DNA of 34,022 nucleotides from Pseudomonas gingeri (lineage in GTDB: Bacteria > Pseudomonadota > Gammaproteobacteria > Pseudomonadales > Pseudomonadaceae). The position numbers and the translations under genes are program-made. The notes under the pieces were generated by a model. The model saw nothing but the letters and a program-made list of their open reading frames with translations, ran no database searches and was not told where the DNA came from. Shown one piece after another: positions 7,471-15,130 of this stretch. Location: contig NZ_JACAQA010000033.1 of the NCBI RefSeq assembly GCF_013385425.1, forward strand, positions 1 to 34,022. Reading direction: 5' to 3'. Each line of letters begins with the position of its first letter. Positions within the stretch are counted from its first letter, which is position 1.

Positions 7471-8010
7471 TCAGTTGCGGAACGGGAATTTGAAAGCACG
7501 CAGCAATGCGCGACCTTCATCATCGTTCTTGGCAGTGGTGGTCAGGGTAATGTCCAGACCGCGCAGAGCATCGATCTTGTCGTAATCGATTTCCGGGAAA
7601 ATGATCTGCTCTTTCACGCCCATGCTGTAGTTGCCACGACCGTCGAAGGACTTGGCATTCAGGCCGCGGAAGTCGCGAACCCGAGGCAGGGAGATCGACA
7701 GCAGACGATCCAGGAACTCATACATACGATCGCGACGCAGGGTCACTTTGACACCGATCGGCCAACCTTCGCGGACTTTGAAGCCAGCGATGGATTTGCG
7801 AGCGTGAGTCACAACGACTTTCTGGCCGGTGATCTTCTCCAGGTCAGCCACAGCGTGCTCGATGACTTTCTTGTCACCGATCGCTTCGCCCAGACCCATG
7901 TTCAGGGTGATCTTGGTAATGCGCGGAACTTCCATCACGTTCGCCAGCTTAAGTTCTTCCTTAAGCTTCGGAGCGATTTCCTTCCGGTAAATCTCTTTCA
8001 GTCGTGCCAT
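7471..8010 (-). CDS. rplE: 50S ribosomal protein L5
   Basis: L5 binds 5S rRNA and contacts P-site tRNA from the central protuberance. The 179-residue protein starts MARLKEIYRKEIAPKL and contains the signature VMEVPRITKITLNMGLGEA and the conserved GQKVVVTHARKSIAGFKVR. Length equals E. coli L5. It follows rplX by 20 bases. In E. coli the S8 repressor site covers the rplE start; an equivalent structure was not recognised here. Confidence 0.98.
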   Translation of the reverse strand: MARLKEIYRKEIAPKLKEELKLANVMEVPRITKITLNMGLGEAIGDKKVIEHAVADLEKITGQKVVVTHARKSIAGFKVREGWPIGVKVTLRRDRMYEFLDRLLSISLPRVRDFRGLNAKSFDGRGNYSMGVKEQIIFPEIDYDKIDALRGLDITLTTTAKNDDEGRALLRAFKFPFRN

Positions 8011-8030
8011 GGTCTTCTACCTAGCAGTGT

Positions 8031-8345
8031 TCAAGCATCAACCGCTTTTTGGGTCGACTTGAAGACACGAATTTTTTTGCCGTCTTCTACTTTGAAACCA
8101 ACGCGGTCAGCCTTGTTGGTTTCGCCGTTGAAAATGGCGACGTTGGAAGCGTGCAGTGGCGCTTCTTTTTCGACGATACCGCCCTGTACGCCCGACATCG
8201 GGTTAGGCTTGGTATGACGCTTGACCAAGTTCAGACCACCGACGACCAGACGGTCATCAGCGAGAACCTTAAGCACCTTACCGCGCTTACCTTTGTCTTT
8301 GCCGGCGATCACGATGATCTCGTCGTCACGACGAATCTTTTGCAT
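8031..8345 (-). CDS. rplX: 50S ribosomal protein L24
   Basis: L24 is one of the proteins that start large-subunit assembly, binding the 5' region of 23S rRNA. The 104-residue product begins MQKIRRDDEIIVIAGKDKG with a KOW motif at about residues 7-30 and continues with GGLNLVKRHTKPNP. Length equals the E. coli protein. It lies 11 bases after rplN and 20 before rplE. Confidence 0.98.
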   Translation of the reverse strand: MQKIRRDDEIIVIAGKDKGKRGKVLKVLADDRLVVGGLNLVKRHTKPNPMSGVQGGIVEKEAPLHASNVAIFNGETNKADRVGFKVEDGKKIRVFKSTQKAVDA

Positions 8346-8356
8346 GTCGGATCTCC

Positions 8357-8725
8357 TTACAGCACTTCTGGGGCGAGCGAGACGATCTTCATGAACTTCT
8401 CATTACGAAGTTCACGGGTCACTGGCCCAAAGATACGGGTGCCGATCGGCTCTTGCTTGTTGTTCAACAGAACAGCAGCGTTGCCATCAAAGCGGATAAT
8501 GGAGCCGTCAGCACGACGAACGCCATGGCGAGTGCGGACTACGACAGCAGTCATCACTTGGCCTTTCTTCACTTTACCGCGCGGAATTGCTTCCTTGACG
8601 GTTACTTTGATGATGTCACCGATACCAGCGTAACGACGATGCGAGCCACCCAGCACCTTGATGCACATAACGCGGCGAGCGCCGCTGTTATCGGCCACAT
8701 CGAGCATGGATTGAGTCTGAATCAT
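8357..8725 (-). CDS. rplN: 50S ribosomal protein L14
   Basis: L14 lies at the subunit interface and helps form intersubunit bridges. The 122-residue protein begins MIQTQSMLDVADNSGARRV and contains RYAGIGDIIKVTVKEAIPRG. It is the first gene of the classical spc operon, but only 23 bases separate it from rpsQ and no -35/-10 pair is seen there. It is therefore probably co-transcribed with the S10 operon in this organism. Confidence 0.98.
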   Translation of the reverse strand: MIQTQSMLDVADNSGARRVMCIKVLGGSHRRYAGIGDIIKVTVKEAIPRGKVKKGQVMTAVVVRTRHGVRRADGSIIRFDGNAAVLLNNKQEPIGTRIFGPVTRELRNEKFMKIVSLAPEVL

Positions 8726-8748
8726 ATAATTTCTCCGACCCCTAGCCC

Positions 8749-9015
8749 TTAGACTTCCACAGCGCGTTCGAGAACATCAACCAGCGCCCAAGACTTGGTC
8801 TTGGCCATCGGACGAGTTTCACGAATCGTGACCTTGTCGCCAATGTGGCACTGGTTGGTTTCGTCGTGCGCGTGCAGCTTAGTCGAACGCTTAACGTATT
8901 TACCGTAGATCGGGTGCTTGACGCGACGCTCGATCAGAACGGTGATGGTCTTGTCCATTTTGTCGCTGACAACACGGCCAGTCAGCGTACGGACGGTCTT
9001 TTCGGCTTCAGCCAT
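8749..9015 (-). CDS. rpsQ: 30S ribosomal protein S17
   Basis: S17 is a primary 16S rRNA-binding protein with an OB fold. The 88-residue product reads MAEAEKTVRTLTGRVVSDKM, with the conserved MDKTITVLIERRVKHPIYGK and the HDETNQCHIGDKV loop. Length is close to E. coli S17 (84). It is the last gene of the classical S10 operon, starting 2 bases after rpmC ends. Confidence 0.98.
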   Translation of the reverse strand: MAEAEKTVRTLTGRVVSDKMDKTITVLIERRVKHPIYGKYVKRSTKLHAHDETNQCHIGDKVTIRETRPMAKTKSWALVDVLERAVEV

Positions 9016-9017
9016 GA

Positions 9018-9209
9018 TTACTTACCTGCCTGCTGGTTGAGCACAGTCTTCACACGAGCGATGTCGCGCTTAACTTGCGAGAGCAGGTGAGACTGCCCCA
9101 ACTGGCCAGTTGCTTTCTGCATACGCAGATTGAACTGGTCGCGCAGCAGGCCGAGCAGTTGCTCGTTCAGCTGCTGTGCTGATTTTTCACGAAGTTCATT
9201 CGCTTTCAT
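9018..9209 (-). CDS. rpmC: 50S ribosomal protein L29
   Basis: L29 is a small two-helix protein near the exit tunnel where it helps form the docking site for trigger factor and SRP with L23. The product is 63 residues, [19 protein letters not shown] to VLNQQAGK. I chose the ATG at 9207-9209, which overlaps the rplP stop in TGATG; a GTG codon directly upstream would add one residue but is a less likely start. The 1-base overlap suggests translational coupling to rplP. Confidence 0.97.
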
Positions 9210-9622
9210 CACATCACCGTCCGTTTAACAAAAGCGGTGGCGAGCGGCAGCTTTGCAGCAGCCAGGGCAAAAGCCTCACGCGCCAGCTCTTCAGTAACAC
9301 CCTCGATTTCATACAGGACTTTGCCTGGCTGAATCTGGGCAACCCAGTACTCCACGTTACCCTTACCTTTACCCATCCGAACTTCGAGGGGCTTTTTGGA
9401 GATAGGCTTGTCCGGGAACACACGGATCCAGATCTTGCCGCCACGTTTTACGTGACGGGTCAGAGCACGACGCGCTGACTCGATCTGACGAGCGGTGAGA
9501 CGACCACGAGCAACAGACTTCAGCGCGAACTCGCCGAAGCTGACTTTGCTACCGCGCTGAGCCAGACCACGGTTGTGGCCTGTCATCTGCTTGCGGAACT
9601 TCGTACGCTTTGGTTGCAACAT
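9209..9622 (-). CDS. rplP: 50S ribosomal protein L16
   Basis: L16 is a late-assembly protein that shapes the A-site tRNA channel. The 137-residue product begins [19 protein letters not shown] and has the conserved region [20 protein letters not shown] followed by [13 protein letters not shown]. Length is one residue longer than E. coli. It follows rpsC by 12 bases and its stop overlaps the rpmC start by one base. Confidence 0.98.
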
Positions 9623-9634
9623 TTGGCGTACCCC

Positions 9635-10321
9635 TTACTTAGCAGCTTTTTTACGAGGCGCTGGTGCTTGTGGTTTCAGTTCTTCTTGGCGACCACCAAT
9701 TACTTCGCCTTTGAAGATCCAAACCTTTACACCGATCACACCGTAAGTGGTGTGAGCTTCGTAGTTGGCATAGTCGATGTCGGCACGCAGGGTGTGCAGT
9801 GGCACACGACCTTCGCGATACCATTCAGTACGTGCGATTTCAGCACCGCCGAGACGACCGCTCACTTGGATTTTGATGCCTTTGGCACCAATGCGCATGG
9901 CGTTCTGTACGGCGCGCTTCATGGCGCGACGGAACATCACACGACGCTCCAGCTGCTGAGCTACGCTCTGGGCAACCAGCATACCGTCGAGCTCCGGCTT
10001 GCGGATCTCTTCGATATTGATGTGCACAGGCACACCCATTTGCTTGGTCAGGTCCTGACGCAGTTTCTCAACATCCTCACCTTTCTTCCCGATAACGATA
10101 CCTGGACGAGCGGTGTGGATGGTGATGCGTGCAGTTTGGGCCGGACGATGGATATCGATACGGCTTACGGACGCGCTTTTTAGTTTGTCTTGGAGGTACT
10201 CACGCACTTTCAGATCTGCGAGCAAATAGTCCGCATAAGTCCGACCGTCTGCGTACCAGACGGAGGTGTGCTCCTTGACGATTCCCAGGCGAATGCCAAT
10301 GGGATGTACTTTCTGACCCAT
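9635..10321 (-). CDS. rpsC: 30S ribosomal protein S3
   Basis: S3 lines the mRNA entry channel and contributes to helicase activity of the ribosome. The start at 10319-10321 (MGQKVHPIGIRLGIVKEH) is the family's invariant N terminus and gives 228 residues; an upstream in-frame start would overlap rplV. A KH RNA-binding domain spans about residues 38-106 with the GKKG loop at 78-81, and the C-terminal S3 domain includes SGRLGGAEIARTEW. It follows rplV by 13 bases. Confidence 0.98.
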   Translation of the reverse strand: MGQKVHPIGIRLGIVKEHTSVWYADGRTYADYLLADLKVREYLQDKLKSASVSRIDIHRPAQTARITIHTARPGIVIGKKGEDVEKLRQDLTKQMGVPVHINIEEIRKPELDGMLVAQSVAQQLERRVMFRRAMKRAVQNAMRIGAKGIKIQVSGRLGGAEIARTEWYREGRVPLHTLRADIDYANYEAHTTYGVIGVKVWIFKGEVIGGRQEELKPQAPAPRKKAAK

Positions 10322-10334
10322 CTCTTCGACTCCG

Positions 10335-10667
10335 TTACTTGTCAGCAACCTTGACAGTGATATGGCAAGACCGCTTGACGATGCGATCAGCCCGGCCTTT
10401 GGCACGTGGCATGATGCGCTTCAGCGAACGCCCTTCGTTGACGAAAACGGTGCTGACCTTCAGGTCATCAACGTCTGCGCCTTCGTTATGCTCGGCGTTG
10501 GCTACGGCCGACTCCAGCACTTTCTTCATGATCTCGGCGGCTTTCTTACTGCTGAAAGCCAACAAGTTGAGCGCTTCGCCCACCTTCTTCCCGCGGATCT
10601 GGTCGGCGACCAAGCGGGCTTTCTGGGCGGAGATTCGAGCGCCCGACAACTTAGCGGCTACTTCCAT
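10335..10667 (-). CDS. rplV: 50S ribosomal protein L22
   Basis: L22 lines the nascent-peptide exit tunnel with an extended beta hairpin. The 110-residue protein starts [20 protein letters not shown] and contains the hairpin segment [20 protein letters not shown] with no insertion or deletion of the type tied to macrolide resistance in other species. Length equals E. coli L22. It lies 11 bases after rpsS and 13 before rpsC. Confidence 0.98.
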
Positions 10668-10678
10668 TTCCTAACCCC

Positions 10679-10954
10679 TTAACGCTTGGCTTTCTTGTCA
10701 GCCACGTGCCCACGATATGTGCGGGTACCGGCAAACTCGCCCAGTTTGTGGCCGACCATGTCTTCGTTCACGAGAACGGGGACGTGTTGACGACCGTTAT
10801 GCACAGCGATGGTCAAACCGACCATTTGTGGCAGGATCATGGAACGGCGCGACCAGGTCTTAACTGGTTTGCGATCGTTCTTTTCCGCCGCCACTTCGAT
10901 CTTCTTCAGTAGGTGAAGATCGATAAAAGGACCTTTTTTCAGAGAACGTGGCAC
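10679..10954 (-). CDS. rpsS: 30S ribosomal protein S19
   Basis: S19 pairs with S13 in the small-subunit head near the A-site tRNA. The 91-residue product begins MPRSLKKGPFIDLHLLKKIE and has the signature VPVLVNEDMVGHKLGEFAGT with RTYRGH. Length is the family norm (92 in E. coli). It follows rplB by 16 bases. Confidence 0.98.
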   Translation of the reverse strand: MPRSLKKGPFIDLHLLKKIEVAAEKNDRKPVKTWSRRSMILPQMVGLTIAVHNGRQHVPVLVNEDMVGHKLGEFAGTRTYRGHVADKKAKR

Positions 10955-10970
10955 TGTCGTATCCCTCTAT

Positions 10971-11795
10971 TTACTTGCGACGACGGACGATCATTTTGTC
11001 GGTACGCTTATTACCACGAGTCTTCGCGCCCTTAGTCGGGAAGCCCCACGGCGATACCGGATGACGACCACCAGAGGTACGACCTTCACCACCACCATGT
11101 GGGTGGTCAACCGGGTTCATGGCAACACCACGAACGGTTGGGCGAACGCCACGCCAGCGTTTGGCACCGGCTTTACCCAGGGAACGCAGGCTGTGCTCGG
11201 AGTTCGAGACTTCGCCCAGCGTTGCACGGCATTCCGACAGCACTTTACGCATTTCACCGGAGCGCAGACGCAGGGTCACGTAGACACCTTCACGAGCGAT
11301 CAGCTGAGCCGAAGCACCAGCGGAACGAGCGATCTGTGCACCTTTACCTGGCTTCAATTCGATGCCGTGTACGGTGGAACCCACTGGGATGTTGCGCAGT
11401 TGCAGAGCGTTACCCGGCTTGATTGGAGCCAGAGCGCCTGCGATCAGCTGGTCGCCAGCACTCACGCCTTTAGGCGCGATGATGTAGCGACGCTCGCCGT
11501 CTGCGTACAGCAGCAGAGCGATGTGAGCAGTACGGTTTGGATCGTATTCGATACGCTCGACAGTGGCAGAGATGCCATCTTTGTCGTTGCGACGGAAATC
11601 GACCAGACGATAATGCTGCTTATGACCACCACCGATGTGACGAGTGGTAATACGGCCATTGTTGTTACGACCACCAGTCTTCGATTTTTTCTCGAGCAGC
11701 GGTGCGTGAGGAGCGCCTTTATGCAGCTCCTTGTTGACCACCTTGACCACAAAACGGCGGCCAGGGGAAGTCGGTTTGCATTTAACGATTGCCAT
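10971..11795 (-). CDS. rplB: 50S ribosomal protein L2
   Basis: L2 is a large rRNA-binding protein needed for subunit association and peptidyl transferase centre formation. The 274-residue product begins MAIVKCKPTSPGRRFVVKV; it has the N-terminal OB-like domain (HIGGGHKQHYRLVDFRR), the SH3-like C-terminal domain, and the signature RGVAMNPVDHPHGGGEGRTS containing the conserved histidine-rich loop. Length is one more than E. coli. It lies 14 bases after rplW. Confidence 0.99.
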   Translation of the reverse strand: MAIVKCKPTSPGRRFVVKVVNKELHKGAPHAPLLEKKSKTGGRNNNGRITTRHIGGGHKQHYRLVDFRRNDKDGISATVERIEYDPNRTAHIALLLYADGERRYIIAPKGVSAGDQLIAGALAPIKPGNALQLRNIPVGSTVHGIELKPGKGAQIARSAGASAQLIAREGVYVTLRLRSGEMRKVLSECRATLGEVSNSEHSLRSLGKAGAKRWRGVRPTVRGVAMNPVDHPHGGGEGRTSGGRHPVSPWGFPTKGAKTRGNKRTDKMIVRRRK

Positions 11796-11809
11796 GATGC
11801 ACCCCTTCC

Positions 11810-12109
11810 TTACTCAGCACTGCTGCTGAAATCGAGATCTTGGCCTGGCTGAAGGGAGATAACTGCCTTCTTCCAGTCATTACGCTTGCCCAGACCGCGA
11901 GCAGTGCGTTTGCTTTTACCCAGGACATTCAGGGTAGTCACACGCTCTACTTTCACGCTGAACAGGCTTTCGACGGCCTTCTTGATTTCCAGCTTGGTTG
12001 CGTCAGTCGCAACCTTGAAAACGAACTGACCTTTCTTGTCTGCCAGGACCGTAGCCTTCTCGGAAACGTGCGGGCCAAGCAGAACTTTAAATACGCGTTC
12101 CTGGTTCAT
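11810..12109 (-). CDS. rplW: 50S ribosomal protein L23
   Basis: L23 surrounds the tunnel exit and is the docking site for trigger factor and SRP. The 99-residue product begins [20 protein letters not shown] and contains [19 protein letters not shown] and the arm [13 protein letters not shown]. Length is standard. Its ATG overlaps the rplD stop by 4 bases (ATGA), so translation is probably coupled. Confidence 0.98.
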
Positions 12110-12708
12110 CCCAGCAGCTCCTCGAATTTCTTCACGGCCGACACGGTGATCAACACCTTGTCGTATGCGATCAGACTAACTGGATCGGAACCCTGTACGT
12201 CACGGACATCAACGTGTGGCAGGTTACGAGCAGCCAGGTACAGGTTCTGATCAACAGCGTCGGACACGATCAGAACGTCGGTCAGACTCATGCCAGTCAG
12301 TTTGTTCAGCAGGTCTTTGGTTTTCGGCGTTTCAACAGCGAAATCCTGAACCACGACCAGACGATCAGTACGCACCAGCTCAGCAAGGATGGAACGCATT
12401 GCTGCGCGATACATCTTCTTGTTCAGCTTCTGGGAGTGATCCTGAGGACGAGCTGCGAAAGTGGTACCGCCGCCACGCCAGATTGGGCTACGGATGGTAC
12501 CGGCACGAGCACGGCCAGTACCTTTCTGACGCCATGGGCGCTTACCGCCACCGGAAACGTCGGAACGGGTCTTTTGCTGCTTGCTACCCTGACGGCCGCC
12601 AGCCATGTAGGCCACGACTGCTTGGTGAACCAGCGTCTCGTTGAATTCGCCGCCAAATGTCAGTTCGGAAACTTCGATTGCCTGAGCGTCATTTACATTT
12701 AATTGCAT
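12106..12708 (-). CDS. rplD: 50S ribosomal protein L4
   Basis: L4 lines the exit tunnel with L22 and in E. coli also represses the S10 operon. The 200-residue protein has the tunnel loop [20 protein letters not shown] and the C-terminal domain ending [17 protein letters not shown]. Length is one less than E. coli. The loop has no visible deletion. Whether this L4 regulates its own operon is doubtful because the rpsJ leader is very short. It follows rplC by 12 bases. Confidence 0.98.
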
Positions 12709-12720
12709 GTCAGCTTCCCC

Positions 12721-13356
12721 TTAACCGCGAGCCTTGGCTGCTGGACGTACAACCAGGTTGCCGCCAGTAGCGCCAGGAACAGCGCCCTTGACCAACAACA
12801 GATTGCGTTCAGCGTCCACGCGCACTACTTCGAGGGACTGCACGGTCACGCGCTCAGCGCCCATATGACCGGACATTTTCTTGCCCTTGAATACACGACC
12901 AGGAGTCTGGCACTGGCCGATAGAGCCTGGAACGCGGTGGGACACGGAGTTACCGTGGGTATTATCTTGCCCGCGGAAGTTCCAACGCTTGATCGTACCC
13001 TGGAAGCCTTTACCCTTGGACTGACCGGTTACATCAACCAGTTGACCAGCGGCGAAGATTTCAGCGTTGATCAGATCGCCGGCCTGGTAGTCGCCGTCTT
13101 CAAGACGGAACTCCATTACGGTACGACCAGCGGCAACGTTCGCTTTAGCGAAGTGGCCAGCTTGAGCAGCTGTAACACGCGAAGCACGACGCTCGCCGAC
13201 AGTGACTTGCACTGCACGATAGCCATCGGTTTCTTCAGTTTTGAACTGGGTGACGCGATTCGGCTCGATCTCAATGACCGTAACCGGAATGGAGACACCT
13301 TCTTCGGTGAAAATACGGGTCATACCGCATTTACGACCGACTACACCAATAGTCAT
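12721..13356 (-). CDS. rplC: 50S ribosomal protein L3
   Basis: L3 starts large-subunit assembly and reaches the peptidyl transferase centre. I set the start at the ATG 13354-13356 (MTIGVVGRKCGMTRIF), giving 211 residues; an in-frame ATG 11 codons upstream adds sequence not typical of L3. The conserved loop region reads GNSVSHRVPGSIGQCQTPGR and is followed by VFKGKKMSGHMG; it includes the glutamine that is methylated by PrmB in E. coli. An 80-base gap separates it from rpsJ, large for this operon. Confidence 0.97.
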   Translation of the reverse strand: MTIGVVGRKCGMTRIFTEEGVSIPVTVIEIEPNRVTQFKTEETDGYRAVQVTVGERRASRVTAAQAGHFAKANVAAGRTVMEFRLEDGDYQAGDLINAEIFAAGQLVDVTGQSKGKGFQGTIKRWNFRGQDNTHGNSVSHRVPGSIGQCQTPGRVFKGKKMSGHMGAERVTVQSLEVVRVDAERNLLLVKGAVPGATGGNLVVRPAAKARG

Positions 13357-13436
13357 GTTGTAAACCTCATGAGTGTACGGGGCTTTCACCCGCTATGGCC
13401 GCCCATTTCAGAGCGTTACACGACTAAGACCGAGTC

Positions 13437-13748
13437 TTAGCCGAGGCTGATCTGCACTTCCACACCTGCCGCAAGATCAAGCTTCATCAGCGCATCAACG
13501 GTTTTATCCGTTGGCTGGACGATGTCCAGTACACGCTTATGAGTACGGATCTCGTACTGGTCGCGCGCGTCTTTGTTGACGTGCGGGGAGACCAGAACGG
13601 TGAACCGCTCTTTACGGGTAGGCAGTGGAATTGGACCACGCACTTGAGCACCAGTACGTTTCGCGGTTTCCACGATTTCCTGGGTGGATTGGTCGATCAG
13701 GCGATGGTCAAAAGCCTTCAACCTGATACGGATTTGCTGATTTTGCAT
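13437..13748 (-). CDS. rpsJ: 30S ribosomal protein S10
   Basis: S10 is a small-subunit head protein that also forms the NusB-S10 complex and binds NusG, linking transcription and translation. The 103-residue product [20 protein letters not shown] has the signature [21 protein letters not shown]. Length equals E. coli. It is the first gene of the S10 operon, 158 bases after tufA, behind a strong terminator and promoter. Confidence 0.98.
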
Positions 13749-13810
13749 TGGATTTCAGACTCCGGCTGCTATTCCCACCGAGCGCAATACGCCCGTTAAA
13801 AGGAGGCGCA

Positions 13811-13839
13811 ATTCTATAGACGCCCCAGATAGGTGTCAA
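13811..13839 (-). promoter_or_regulatory. S10 operon promoter
   Basis: On the minus strand TTGACA (13834-13839) and TAGAAT (13811-13816) are 17 bases apart, close to the sigma-70 consensus. The predicted start near 13804 leaves a leader of only about 56 bases before rpsJ. The -35 box is 6 bases past the tufA terminator stem-loop and U-tract. Confidence 0.85.
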
Positions 13840-13845
13840 CCTAAT

Positions 13846-13875
13846 AAAAAAGCCCCCGCAAGGCGGGGGCTTTTT
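13846..13875 (-). terminator. Intrinsic terminator after tufA
   Basis: An 8-bp GC stem (GCCCCCGC / GCGGGGGC) with a 3-base loop is flanked by A5-6 on one side and T5 on the other, so the minus-strand RNA ends in a run of U residues. It is a textbook intrinsic terminator, 31 bases after the tufA stop, closing the str operon. Confidence 0.92.
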
Positions 13876-13906
13876 CAAAGCATCGAAGCTATCTCAATGA
13901 GAAAGC

Positions 13907-15100
13907 TTACTCGATGATTTTGGCTACGACGCCAGCGCCGACGGTACGACCGCCTTCACGGATAGCGAAACGCAGACCGTCTTCCATCGCGATGGTTTTG
14001 ATCAGAGTGACAGTCATCTGGATGTTGTCACCTGGCATTACCATTTCAACGCCTTCTGGCAGCTCGCAGTTACCGGTCACGTCAGTAGTACGGAAGTAGA
14101 ACTGTGGACGGTAGCCTTTGAAGAACGGAGTATGACGGCCGCCTTCTTCCTTGCTCAGAACGTAAACTTCTGCGGTGAACTTGGTGTGCGGCTTGACCGA
14201 ACCTGGCTTGACCAGAACCTGGCCACGCTCAACGTCGTCACGCTTGGTACCACGCAGCAGAACGCCGCAGTTCTCGCCCGCACGACCTTCGTCGAGCAGT
14301 TTACGGAACATTTCAACACCGGTGCAGGTGGTGACGGTGGTGTCACGCAGACCAACGATTTCCAGTGGGTCTTGAACGCGAACGATACCGCGCTCGATAC
14401 GACCAGTCACAACAGTACCGCGACCCGAGATCGAGAATACGTCTTCGATTGGCATCAGGAATGGCTTGTCGGTCAGACGAACTGGCTCTGGGATGTAGCT
14501 GTCCAGGGTTTCAACCAGTTTACGAACGGCAGTGGTGCCCATTTCGTTGTCGTCTTTGCCTTCCAGCGCCATACGAGCGGAACCGATGATGATTGGAGTG
14601 TCATCACCTGGGAAGTCGTAAGTGCTCAGCAGATCGCGCACTTCCATCTCAACCAGTTCCAGCAGCTCAGCGTCGTCTACCAGGTCAGCCTTGTTCAGGA
14701 AAACCACGATGTACGGAACGCCTACCTGACGGGACAGCAGGATGTGCTCACGGGTTTGTGGCATCGGACCATCAGCGGCCGAACAAACCAGGATCGCGCC
14801 GTCCATCTGGGCAGCACCGGTGATCATGTTCTTCACGTAGTCAGCGTGACCTGGGCAGTCAACGTGAGCGTAGTGACGAATCTTCGAGTTGTACTCGACG
14901 TGTGCGGTGTTGATGGTGATACCACGAGCTTTTTCTTCTGGCGCGCTGTCGATTTTATCGAAATCAACGATAGCCGAACCGAAAACTTCGGAGCAAACGC
15001 GAGTCAGAGCAGCGGTCAGCGTGGTTTTACCGTGGTCGACGTGACCGATGGTGCCAACGTTGACGTGCGGGAGGGAACGATCAAATTTTTCTTTAGCCAC
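13907..15100 (-). CDS. tufA: Elongation factor Tu (str operon copy)
   Basis: EF-Tu delivers aminoacyl-tRNA to the ribosome with GTP hydrolysis. The 397-residue protein has the G1 motif GHVDHGKT at 19-26, G3 DCPG at 81-84 and G4 NKAD at 136-139, then beta-barrel domains 2 and 3. It lies 30 bases after fusA at the end of the str operon. It differs from the second copy (30480-31673) at about 17 residues, clustered at 7-10, 44, 71-74 and 182-210 plus two others; the genes also differ at many synonymous sites. Symbols A and B follow operon position. Confidence 0.98.
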   Translation of the reverse strand: MAKEKFDRSLPHVNVGTIGHVDHGKTTLTAALTRVCSEVFGSAIVDFDKIDSAPEEKARGITINTAHVEYNSKIRHYAHVDCPGHADYVKNMITGAAQMDGAILVCSAADGPMPQTREHILLSRQVGVPYIVVFLNKADLVDDAELLELVEMEVRDLLSTYDFPGDDTPIIIGSARMALEGKDDNEMGTTAVRKLVETLDSYIPEPVRLTDKPFLMPIEDVFSISGRGTVVTGRIERGIVRVQDPLEIVGLRDTTVTTCTGVEMFRKLLDEGRAGENCGVLLRGTKRDDVERGQVLVKPGSVKPHTKFTAEVYVLSKEEGGRHTPFFKGYRPQFYFRTTDVTGNCELPEGVEMVMPGDNIQMTVTLIKTIAMEDGLRFAIREGGRTVGAGVVAKIIE

Positions 15101-15130
15101 GACAATTAACTCCTAGCCTAAAGGGCTGAA

